From assembly GCA_000827205.1 (NCBI GenBank), contig KN832575.1, positions 237,776-281,150 on the forward strand: 43,375 bases of DNA, read 5' to 3'. The DNA comes from Plicaturopsis crispa FD-325 SS-3 (lineage: Eukaryota > Basidiomycota > Agaricomycetes > Amylocorticiales > Amylocorticiaceae). This document shows positions 33,901 to 43,375 of the stretch, in pieces. The notes beneath the pieces were generated by a model. The model was not told where the DNA came from, made no database searches, and worked only from the letters and a program-made list of their open reading frames with translations. Numbering within the stretch: the first letter of the stretch is position 1; every line of letters starts with the position of its first letter. Position numbers and translations under genes: made by a program.

Positions 33901-36181
33901 GAACCCACGTACGATCTCTTGTTGTCTTGGCACCAGCTGTTTCGTTGACCTCCATTTCCTTAGGCCTCAGTCAGCTCTTGTTTGTCGTAGCACTTGTATC
34001 TATTCTTGCCACTGTCTCGCAGTATTATAACCCTATATCGCCACGTATACAACGATACCTTTCGCATCCAGTTTTCTTTTTTTCGCAACCCATGTACGGC
34101 CGCCCCTCTATTGTCGCCTCGACTCCTGTGAAATTGGACTGTCCATGCGAGTGCAAGAGTAACCAGGAGAAAGGAAGGTGTTCTACGATATCAAAAGTTA
34201 TCTGTGATCATGATCGAGCGTTTTCGGCAAACTCCACGCGCCATTCGAAGATCTTCCAAATTGAGCGAGATGGATGCATCACCAGATCTGCAAGCACAGA
34301 TCTGTCCAGATATACTTCCGTAAGTAAGTTCGGAACCTCTTCCGTGTCCGTGCCTTGGTCCTGGCCTTCGCCGGCAACTAGTCATCGCGACCCACGCTTT
34401 CGGCATACCACGAAGGCACACCGTGCATAGCAGCTGCGTGGTACCACGAGCAGACGGGGCCCACACGGTGCACTCTCCTTTCCGTGTCAATTCCTTGCGC
34501 TTCCCTGTCCATTTTTTCCGGGACTTTGTGTGCGAGCGGTTGCTAGCATTAATCCCGCAGAATGCGGATAATTTTTGGGCACGGCCCGGGTGTAAGCACC
34601 GCAATTGCTATTAAAGAGCAGCGTGTGCATACTGCTAAGAGCCTGAGACATCAAGTTGTAATGTCAGAAGTTGACCGAGTCGTACTAGACACTTTTTGGC
34701 ACACGCGAGGCGGTTTTGACGTCTCGACGATCAACACGGTCTGCAACTGTGATAAACACGGCGTATTCAGGCTAAGGCAGAGGGGCAAAGGAGACTCCAA
34801 GATGGGCGCTCACCTCACCCTGACACGCCCTCTACGCGAAGACCAACTGCACAATTACGACCGTTGCGCCGCGACGCTACCGGTTTTTATAGGCGGTCCT
34901 TCGTGGGATGATGATGATGCTCCTTGGCCCGTGTCTGCAAAACGCACCGCCTTCATGGGGAAACCTGAGCTCGGTGTCGGATGGCAGGAGTTTCATCGGA
35001 GCATCACCCAGTACACTTTCCCTTCTCCATTGTGCATGGCATCAATATTCGCACACGCCTTGCCTGCTGCAGACGCTAATCAGGCGTACTAGCAGCTAAC
35101 TGACTAACCGGTGAGCAGTTTGGACTGATTCAATGGGGACGTGGATGCGCGCACTGCTCACCGTGATGAACACTGAACTATCTCGGCGCTTTGTTAGGCG
35201 ACGGCTACTCATGCGTGGATAGCACTGCGGGGGCTCCAGCGGTAATTTCCGCTCCTCCAGTAACGGATCGCACGCCCCCTAACGCTGATCTGGCACCGTG
35301 ATTAGATCCGCGAGCTTCTGCGCCTCAGTCACCGGTGGCGTCTTAGGGGAGCATGCAACGTCCAAGCCAATCACACGTACCGAGAAAACAGCCGTCGTAG
35401 ATGGGTGCGATGCGGAGCGCCGCGAGCCTTGTGCAGCAGGACCGCTGTGCACCTGCGGTTACGTGTAAGGACATACGAGACATGCGATAAACGATCACTC
35501 ACTGATCCTCAAGGTGCTACGGCGTTTTTGGGCAGGATAAAATGAGGTTAGACGGACCGTGGGTGGCCGATCTTCCCTGGAGCCTGCTACAAAAAACACG
35601 GGCCCAAAGCGCGACAGGTGTTAGTTGCGGATGCAGCAGCATCTCCGGTTCCAACTTCTTCCGCCAATCGTGATGCCAGCGTTGATGCTGTGGGGTAAGT
35701 GTTGAACTGGAAGTAATACTTAAACACCGACGTCGACGTGTTAAGGGGAGCTCCAGAATAGGGAAGCACTAACGAAGACGAAAAAACAGGTGCATGCGGA
35801 CCCACCTGTCACCGCCGAATTTGAAATGACTACTGCAGGGACGCACGGTAGGCGAGCTCTGAGGCCACTCGTACTAGTAAACGATAGGAAACTGCGGCAT
35901 GCTAGCAGTGAGTCATCAAGACCTGGCTGTGAAATTTGTTCATTCTACACATGACTTTTACACTCAGCGGCACCTGTGGCAACGCTGCAATAGTAATAAC
36001 CGGGATAAGCAACTGGACTTGATTTGAGGGAGTGTACATACAACAGCAGGACGATCGACAGCGAATAATTGAAACATGTATATATGGAGCGGGGTCGCGA
36101 CGGAGCAGCAGAGGGTACCAAGAAAAGACGACGGAAACAAAGTCAGCGATCCATGACCATACCATGTTTCTGGGCCGCACG
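33901..36181. other. gene-poor interval
   Basis: This holds the 3' UTR of the Pro-rich gene, then about 2 kb without a recognisable gene. A 176-codon plus frame at 34562-35092 contains PVFIGGPSWDDDDAPWPVS but no domain known to me and no promoter or partner exons. It may be the remnant of an insertion. A short inverted repeat lies at 35109-35163. Confidence 0.45.
35109..35163. repeat. 11-bp inverted repeat, 33-bp spacer
   Basis: CGGTGAGCAGT at 35109-35119 is repeated in inverted orientation at 35153-35163. It could be a hairpin or the ends of a very small element; no target duplication is evident. Confidence 0.6.
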
Positions 36182-37532
36182 CTAGGCCTCCTTGGCCAGC
36201 CGCTCCTTCGCGTATTCGACAAAGTCGTCTATTGATGATGGCCACGATCCTGGCGGGACAGGCACATCAGAACCCGCGACCGCGAGATGAATGGAAGACG
36301 CTAGAACCCACCTTCAGCATCGTAGTTTTCGAACCTCGCGTCGATGGTGCGCACGAACTCCAGGAACTGAGAATGCAGGCGGGGACAAGAATGGTACGAT
36401 GTTTGGGAAAAAAATCCTGGCGGTCAGACATAACGAGGGGGAAGGGGGATGAAGCTGCGCACCATCATCCAGGTGTCTTTGCTGACGCCCTTTCCGCCCC
36501 TCTCAGTCAGGTAGTCGAACCACCACTGCATGTATTCCTCCTTCCATCCTTCTTCCGCGCCCATGTCGTCGTCCTCATCGTCATCTGTGGAGTGGATATG
36601 TGATAGCGCACCGCCACTTAGCCCGTGTGGTAACAGCAGGCCCCAGAACGCCTGCGCGACATCGATCGCTGCGCGCACGGGTTAGTACTGATATCGGCTT
36701 GTGTAGAGAGTGCACATACCGATGGACCGCTGCCCTTCCGATCGCGCAAAATCGAAGGTATAGTTGTACACCTGCTGGAAATACGTCGCATCTGCCCCGA
36801 GTTTGTCTCGCAGTCGTGATATGACGGGCTTCATGGTGGTTATGGAGTCGCATCTAGCGCGATCTATCCGTCAGCGCGATCGCGTGGCGAGGAGAAACGC
36901 GCCGACGCACCCTAAGCCTTTCCAGCCGTCCGTCCATCCCGCCTTATTCCACTGCCCTACCCCAGGAGATTTGAGCTCATATGCGATCGCGAGCAGCACG
37001 ACGTCTTCGAGCTCTACGCCGAGGTCCTCACATAGCTTCATCGTCCCGTCAACTGTTATCTGATCGCCATCCGGGTCTGAGGGGGCTGTCAGATCGTGCC
37101 CGTGCGCGTGCAGAGGGCGTACATACCCTTGTATGTCTCGAAAAGCGCATTTAGCTTGCTGGTCGACGGGGCGTTGGAAGACTGATGTCCTCCCCGCGGC
37201 GGGGTCGGGTCGTTGAAGAACGCATCGACTGCGATGTCGACACGCTTGTATTTCTCCAGGAACTTTTTCGCATCCTTCACGCTGATAATACGGACCGATG
37301 CTGATCAGTCATCGTCGCTAGCCATCGCGCCAATGTGAGTGCACGCACGAAGCACCTGTGACGCCACAAAACTGCGCGAGCTGGGCCTCCATCTGTTTGT
37401 CGGCCTTGGACTTGCTGGATTTCGACTGCAGAGCGAGCCCCGGGCACGATTGGAAGATACGCCAATGACAGAATTGAGAATGAGCGCGAACCTCGCTAGG
37501 ACTATCATGTGATCGGAAAGCGAACTGACCAT
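36182..37532 (-). CDS. DCN1: DCN1-like protein, cullin NEDD8 E3 co-ligase
   Basis: It promotes Nedd8 transfer from Ubc12 to cullins by scaffolding the cullin-Rbx1 complex. Eight exons (37532-37530, 37425-37349, 37281-37127, 37085-36911, 36853-36720, 36668-36463, 36366-36312, 36249-36182) give 290 residues with consistent phases. An N-terminal UBA-like segment (QLAQFCGVTGASVKDAKKFL, residues ~17-36) is followed by the DCUN1 (PONY) domain: TMKLCEDLGVELEDVVLLAI, WNKAGWTDGW, YFQQVYNYTFDFAR, AIDVAQAFWGLLL and the C-terminal WPSSIDDFVEYAKE helix. An acidic insert (DDDEDDDMGAEEGW) sits inside the domain before the WWFDYL helix. Exon 1 contains only the ATG, chosen because the exon 2 frame (SKSSKSKADKQ) has no closer start. 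Confidence 0.94.
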
Positions 37533-38433
37533 GACACGGTTGACGACTTTGGAGAATATAGACACGGCGATACTGACTACAACGCTAAGTAGCGCAGTCT
37601 CGATACTGACAGAAAGGCGGAACAGGTTTGCGGCGTTAATGAGGGCAACGGAATGTAGAGTCGTTGGCTTCGAGTTCAAGGACAAGAGGCAAGCTGAGCG
37701 ATCCAGTCAAGCACGCACGATCCGATCCGGCGGGAGATGCCGCTGACTACAAAATATCTACGTCCTCTGCAAAGTGTCTCTGCACAGTGGTGAGCGACAA
37801 GACTCAAGGAGTGTATAAGCAGCTTAGTAGTAGACTGCGTGTCTGATCGTAATTGTTTTATGTACACACGCAAGTTAACGTTGACGAGCATCATGCATTG
37901 AGATATTCCAGGGAAACCGTTAACGTTCACATGCTAGACGGAAGCGGCAAGGTCACCCCTTGTCAATTAATTCCAAGGAACAGGGCTGATAGACAGTGCC
38001 ATTCCATTATGTGTGATTCACGATCATCATCCGTCCACCGAGGTACCGAGGATTATGGAACGAAACGTGCGAAGAGCGATTACCGAGGAGGTGATCCGCC
38101 CTGTTCACCAGTTGAATGCCGCGGAGGTAAACAACCCTTGGATCGGCGGAGAGCAATGACCATAAATGAGGGGACTTGTGTCGCAACTGCCCTCGGAGAG
38201 AGATATATTCTGGCCACACACGAGGGGGGCGGTGAACCCTGCACGCCATGCGTGGATTATCCAAATGCATATGATATCAAGCAAGTGCACAATTAACCAT
38301 GAGAAAGCGTCCGTAGGAAACCACAAAAGGCGTGGCAGGTCACATAGAGCATGCTTCCATCCCAAGCCACCATCAGTACGGAATGCTGCTTGAGGACAGA
38401 TGGGCACTCACAAAAAGAGGGGGCAATCACGAT
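37533..38433. other. intergenic region between two minus-strand genes
   Basis: About 900 bp holding the DCN1 promoter on the left and the palmitoyltransferase 3' UTR on the right. No coding frame is supported. Confidence 0.55.
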
Positions 38434-40384
38434 TCACCGCAGCTCCTCTGGCCACTCGCTTCGCCGCAGCCAACGCCCCTCCGCGTCAAACCGCGGGTTG
38501 GGGTCGTAATGCAGCCCGGCATTCGGGTCACGCCCAATCGGCACTGGACCACGAAACAATTGAGTCCTCGACGTGTGGAGATGGAAGGAGAAAGAAAAGC
38601 AACGCACAGAACCACCCCCATCGACGCGTCCCCATGACGCTCTCCCAGTTGGCGCGCTTGCTGCCCAGCCACCAGAGGTGACCCTCCTTACCTATCCGAC
38701 CCCACTCCTCATCCCACGCCTTCACCGTTTTCGCTTTTGCACTGCATATGTGACGCTTGCGTTTAGTCCAATGAGCGATTGCAATTCGACAGTTTGACTG
38801 ACCGGACGCTATACATGGGATACATGTGCGCCAGTGTCGCGCGTTCACGCTCCTTCATATCCCGAACGCCCAGGGATTCGACCGTGGTCGTATTCCGGAA
38901 GATTAGGATAACATGTGATGCATAGAGCAATCCGGTGAACAAGGCAAATACCCCAGAGCTGTTGCCACGTGCAAACATTAGTTCGTTCGGGGGCAAGTGC
39001 GGACGAAGCATCGCTTACATTGCGATGATAGCTATTTGCTGTGGGTCAATGTCGAATGCAGGCGACGACGACGGCGATACATTCAGACCGATGAGGGTAG
39101 TAAATATCCAGAGGCAATATAAGAGGCACCACTGGCAGAAGATCAAGAAAAACTTGTGCCGCGACCATTAGCAAAATAACACGCGAATCCACCGCGAGAA
39201 TCTTCCTCACCTTGTGGTTGCGGGCGCCGACACACTGTCCGATCCCTTGGTGCAACCATCGCGTGAGCATACCGTCATAGACCATGACAGGGACTACTGA
39301 CATGGGCAGTGGTGGTCATATTTGAGAACGCACTGTAGAATCAAGTAGTAACTGGTAAGCAGGTGCGAGGGATACGGAACGGTAAATAAACGACGCACGG
39401 TCCCACAGGCTCGACAATGGTGCGTGCGATATGGTTTCACGATTTCGCAGTGGGGACAGTACCGATACTCAGGCAGAAGCACTGGTGTCGTTGGCGGGCG
39501 CCGCGACATGAGAGGGGGCGGCAGTCCGGTTGCATTAGGCACAGGTAAGGGTGGGATTGTCGTGGGCCCAGGAGCTGGTGCAGGTAGAGTGTCTAGAACG
39601 CCTGCATGGACGTCGTTTCCGGTGTATAGTGAATATCGTTCGTCTGGTCGATGAGGCCGCGGATCCTTTTCACTCAGTGGCATTTCGAAGTGTGGGGCGC
39701 TTTCCACGGTGGGTGTATTTTCGTGGGTACCGTAAACGGAGAGGTCAAACCTAGGGGTCGGCAGCGAGGCCTCGTAGGACCCGCCACCGATATGTGTAGA
39801 GTCAGTGTCATTAGATCTTCGAGGGGGTGGCGGAGGGGCGTTTCGAGGAATGGGTCTTGCACACTTGGGTACGTGCTATGATGATGCATGTTAAATTAGG
39901 GGTAAAGCATCCTGGATTCTGTGGCACCGACCTGAGCTGCATATCCTGGACTTGTGAACAGCACCTAGTGATTCTGAATCAAACATCAGCATTTACAGCA
40001 ACAACTACGTGACGCACCACGATGTATGACCAAACAGCCATGAGTAGAAAGATACAGAATACAATCAAGAACGCGACTTGACGTGCATACCTGGTCAGTC
40101 TCATGCACTGCTGGAAACCAACGATTCCTGCACTCACTACCCATCGCGCGACTACCCTGTGCGTCAGGGCGCCGTAGTATCATTGGTACACATAACCGTC
40201 CGATGTAGACGTAGGCGGCGTATGCAATGATGGCGGATGCGATGCCGACCGTGAATTTGAGGACTAGCCATGGCTGTTTCTTTCGGCGGGCCTTCTTCTC
40301 GCGAGCAGCGTATCGTGCCTCATTGATTACACCGCAGCATGTGCGATTTGTGTTTTCCCTGTGTCCTGGGTCGCCAGCCGCCAT
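38434..40384 (-). CDS. DHHC-type palmitoyltransferase (PFA family)
   Basis: This integral membrane enzyme S-acylates cysteines of target proteins. Ten exons (40384-40197, 40156-40018, 39964-39932, 39875-39399, 39332-39302, 39245-39211, 39152-39019, 38958-38803, 38741-38608, 38543-38434) give 478 residues. An in-frame ATG at 40432 would add 16. Two membrane helices (about residues 37-60 and 85-108) precede a Pro/Ser-rich cytosolic linker. The Cys-rich domain YCPHCEIVKPYRTHHCRAC continues into CVLKYDHHCPWIGQCVG, with the catalytic DHHC at about 285-288. Two more helices follow, with the post-TM4 TTxE motif (NTTTVE). The tail contains KEGHLWWLGSKRANW and ends WPEELR. The first intron is only 40 nt; its borders are the least certain of the model. 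All catalytic residues are intact. Confidence 0.93.
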
Positions 40385-40432
40385 GGGAGAAGAAAAGAAA
40401 CGAGTGCCGCCACTCGAGTTGTCGCGCGGCAC

Positions 40433-41148
40433 GAACGAAAGTTCAATGACCTCACAGCGGCAAAGTATTTATTATTTAATTTTCAGAATTATTTATTTAT
40501 TTGCACGTGGCAAAATGGCAACTCTGCTGTCGTCGTTCACGCCCAGTGGAAAGTCCGGTGAGGCGAATCGAGGCAATATCTATCGCATTGCCCAGCCTAG
40601 ATCGTCCTCTAGATTTGATACGAATCATAGAATTAATTTCGAGGCCGAACTACCTCTGCCAACTCAAATTGATTCCATATTTTTGAGCTCGATCTCCCTA
40701 GATTTTGCACGCTTATGAAGATTCATCAGCAAAACAGCCATTTTTCCCTAGCGAGCTATAGTGCCACAGTTGAATTATAGTGAACGACTAAAATTTATAG
40801 TTTGTCATAGCTTTATAGTAGGTCCAAGCTCTTGACAAGCGCACGTCTTTCCTACACAGCGCGCCATAGCAGCACATACTAATCTATACAGGCCTATATA
40901 GTAATCACTTGTCTGGGTACTTAGACTTAGGTTCGGAACAAGCCCTCTTGCTCCGCGCCGGCAAGCCGGCGAACCTTCGCAGAAGGGGCTTGCTCCAAAA
41001 ACCTCGCTCGAGCGAGGTTTTTCGTCGGCCCTTGCTCGCACAAAAAATGGTCCAATCACCTACCTCTGAGGGGCAATGTTGCTGCTTATATGTATAGCTA
41101 AGATACCTGGTACTTATTTTGCTGTAATATGTTCTGTAGAATACACCA
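40433..41148. other. AT-rich, palindrome-bearing, gene-free stretch
   Basis: AT-rich sequence (40465-40500, repeated TATTTAT) is followed by a patch in which TATAG/ATAGTG words recur (40760-40830), then a compact set of inverted repeats at 40935-41022. No gene is supported. The composition differs clearly from the genes on the left and suggests mobile-element DNA. Confidence 0.5.
40935..41022. repeat. nested inverted repeats and a perfect 26-bp palindrome
   Basis: An outer pair (GGAACAAGCCC at 40935-40945 and GGGGCTTGCTCC at 40985-40996, one mismatch) encloses CGCCGGC-AA-GCCGGCG (40956-40971). Immediately after it, 40997-41022 is a perfect palindrome centred on CTCGAG with A5 and T5 ends. 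The density of dyads in 88 bp is exceptional for this window. Confidence 0.85.
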
Positions 41149-43024
41149 CATCAGGAAAACTCATATTTTCTTAAACGTCTTACACGCTCTTAGACTTGTC
41201 TTAGCCTCGAATTGTCTTAGAAATGGTCTGATTGTCTGAGTGGTGTCTGAGTACGTCTGCTGAAAGACACGCCAGACCTCGCCAGACGGTTCCTGTCCGA
41301 GCATGTCTTACAAGTTCTGGCAAACAAGTAGACGAGAATGGAGCTATTGGCATTAAAGAGACTACACTCCATGCACAGCCCAACGGCGTAATCTATCCGC
41401 AAGTTTCACGGACACTGCGAAACGCAACGAGCTGCGAATGTTTACCGGCCAAAAAAAACCAGCGCAAGTCAGCACTAACATGCGACCAGCGCTGCTTGCG
41501 GTAAGGCAGGAATCCTATCGGCGCCAGCTGGACGGCATGCATACCGTAAATGGTGCGCCGCAATCACTACACCTGCTCGACAAGAATTAGCACAAATCCG
41601 CTTTTCGGCCACAGAAACACGCACCTTCAGCATCAGAGTGTTGTCGCAAGCACCTTGCCGGTGTCAGTCGACGGAAAGCCAAGTCTGCGATGGACCCGCG
41701 AGTTCGACGGCTTCACGACGCAAGAAGACTCGTAATATGCGCAGGTATGCGCTCGGGAATAGCGGGCTGTTAGAGCAAGTGTATGCCAGGGAAAAGTTGA
41801 CTCAAAGCGGTCGTTCGGCGTGTCAAGCAAGTGTGCCGTGGATGAGAGGCATATCTGAGGGTAAGCAGAGAGTCCGTATCGGCTAACAACTATGAAAGGA
41901 CAATAAGCGTGAGTCAACTTGAAGCGCCGTCGAGCGACGTTGCACTTGAAAGGTTCGTGAGTTTGGTGCTATACAGTACCAAATTCAACTCCGCGAAGTG
42001 TATCGGATCGCATACGCGCGTCGTTTTCCCGTCGATTTTTTTTGCTAAGTCTTGCATACATGGGCTCCTGGTCTTCTTCACACTTATGTCCCAGCCTCTG
42101 GATCTGCTTCACGAACTTACGATGTCTCTGCATCTTAGGCGACCTCTCAGTGCTGTTGGTTCATTGTTTCGAGATGAAGCGGAAACGCGGCGGCCAAGTT
42201 GGAGACGACGACTCGCCATGTCGCTAGCGGACCCAAGTAAGTCTTCATGTCCATCCAGCGTCTGCTCGTCCCCGTCGTCGCTTTAACTATGTGGAAACCC
42301 AGGCCTCTCTGGAGCTTGGGTGCATCACTCCCACTTCTGCATCAACCAGCGCCGAACGTCAGCCAGGTAGGACTGCGTTTCACGATTGTCGCATGCTGTC
42401 TCCCGTGAATCTGGCTAACTGCTTGTATTCGTATAGGACGGCGCTGTCAGGGTGCATTTGCATCCGTTCAAAATTCGCTTTCGCGCGCGCTCGGAATCTT
42501 GGCAGTGTGCCACCATCTCGGGCCACGTTACACTCCCCAACCATCACAGCGGCGTGGTTCAACCGTCGACATGCACATTGGCGCATGAAGTCCAGGTATG
42601 TGCTCCATCATTGCTTCTCTAAGTTTTTTTGGGTGGCGCATGGCCCGGGCATGCGTCGTGTTGCGGGAGAACTGGTCGGGTGGTTTCTGAGTGGTTCCAA
42701 TATAGCATACGGTCTTATACGTAGATAATGTTGTGCGCTACGCTCTGCAATATATGTTTCTTTGTTTGTCCTGCAATTGCTACCCTCGAAAGTGGCTATT
42801 ATTATTTATCTGGACAATAACCCCGTATCTTTCATGTCTGAGTTGCCTCTGGTACTCGTCTTACACCGTCTCGTTAAGACAGAAAGGATCTTGTTAACGT
42901 CTGAAGCCAAAAGTGGATCTGCAGGCTAAGACGAGAATATCTTAGCGTCTGGTAGGTCTTACACGTCTTATTCATCTTATAAGACGCTATAAGACAGGCT
43001 CAGACAAATCGAGTTTTCCTGATG
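41149..43024. mobile_element. putative non-autonomous DNA transposon with inverted ends
   Basis: CATCAGGAAAACTC at 41149-41162 recurs inverted at 43011-43024. Inside both ends lie clusters of GTCTTA and GTCTGA words pointing inward (41177-41290; on the other strand about 42855-43005), including a shared GTCTTAGCCT. Such subterminal arrays are typical transposase-binding regions of eukaryotic cut-and-paste elements. The 1.85-kb interior has only short frames (for example 42291-42728) and no transposase motif, so the element would depend on a relative elsewhere. I found no clear target-site duplication next to the 14-mers, so the exact borders and superfamily are open. Confidence 0.55.
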
Positions 43025-43375
43025 CATTTGGCCATCTTCACAAATGTGGCACCAGGCCTGAAATACCGTATTTGAGCTAACGTTCCTGAAATTGCTCCAT
43101 TTTCCTCAAAGTTTCGAGCTGTCCGGCGTTCTATGCCTATTCGATGGGCTTCCCAATTTTTTTGGGGGACTTTCCGATATGTTGTCGCCAGTGAGCGACG
43201 AAAGTAGGGTAAAACGGAGTAAGTCACGTGCCCTTATTTGCACGATTTGAAGTCGTCGCGTCGATTTCGACGTTTAGGACGCCTTGCGGCGGAGCATCTC
43301 CTGCGCTCAATTCATGCCCAAATAACACTATGATAGTGACAGACTTACTGTATCTATATGATAGAACAACCTTGT
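43025..43375. other. right edge of window, no gene
   Basis: No credible coding frame. CACTAT-GATAGTG near 43327 is a small dyad. The stretch may belong to a larger repeat that is cut by the window edge. Confidence 0.4.

Noticed and set aside
34562-35092. 176-codon plus frame with PVFIGGPSWDDDDAPWPVS
   Set aside because: No domain, no supporting introns or promoter; kept only as a possible remnant.
1-43375. CRISPR arrays, ribosomal RNA, bacterial operons, telomere repeats
   Set aside because: None seen; the gene structure is eukaryotic, with spliceosomal introns throughout.

Overview
The window reads as nuclear DNA of a basidiomycete fungus, most likely an Agaricomycete. Genes are dense and on both strands, and they are cut by many 45-75 nt introns with GT...AG ends and CTRAY-type branch sites. 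The best matches by family are single-copy eukaryotic housekeeping genes. The species cannot be named from sequence alone.

Layout. 1-3.7 kb is GC-rich, low-complexity DNA without a credible gene, plus a long near-perfect 73-nt hairpin at 3.26 kb. From a TATA box at 3.69 kb to about 7.42 kb lies the strangest part of the window. It is a chain of about sixteen exon-like blocks separated by introns of nearly constant length (mostly 57-58 nt). Many blocks are diverged copies of each other and carry a GCAGCGC-N3-GCGCTGC stem-loop followed by a TATATATGGATCG-type block. No reading frame survives splicing, so I read it as a spliced non-coding transcript built by tandem exon duplication. At 7.5-8.9 kb (minus) is a serine-rich disordered protein gene that looks truncated at its 3' end, next to the array.

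10-18.4 kb holds the RNA and transport genes: a Cid1/TRF-type non-canonical nucleotidyltransferase (plus, with a GC-AG intron and an unresolved 5' end), the U6-associated protein LSm7 (minus) and importin beta-1/Kap95 (plus, 14 exons, 865 codons, fully reconstructable). LSm7 and Kap95 are divergent from one 354-bp promoter region. 18.9-21.6 kb is an 11-exon flavin amine oxidase of the L-amino-acid-oxidase type (minus). 23.7-25.5 kb is an intact 8-exon cytochrome P450 (minus).

26.5-34 kb carries three proteins I cannot name: a small Lys-rich one, a TATA-driven 2-3 exon one, and a Pro-rich one with its own TATA box. It also has an assembly gap at 31.8 kb flanked by the same 432 bp on both sides, which is best explained as two overlapping contigs that were not merged. 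36.2-37.5 kb is DCN1 (cullin neddylation; start codon alone in exon 1). 38.4-40.4 kb is a DHHC palmitoyltransferase. The last 3 kb is gene-poor: nested palindromes at 40.9-41.0 kb and a 1.9-kb element with 14-bp inverted ends and arrays of GTCTTA/GTCTGA words, probably a non-autonomous DNA transposon.

The recognised genes serve separate cell functions (RNA tailing and decay, splicing, nuclear import, amine oxidation, oxygenation, cullin neddylation, protein lipidation). They do not form a pathway. The two oxidative enzymes are neighbours on the same strand, but nothing else marks a metabolite cluster.
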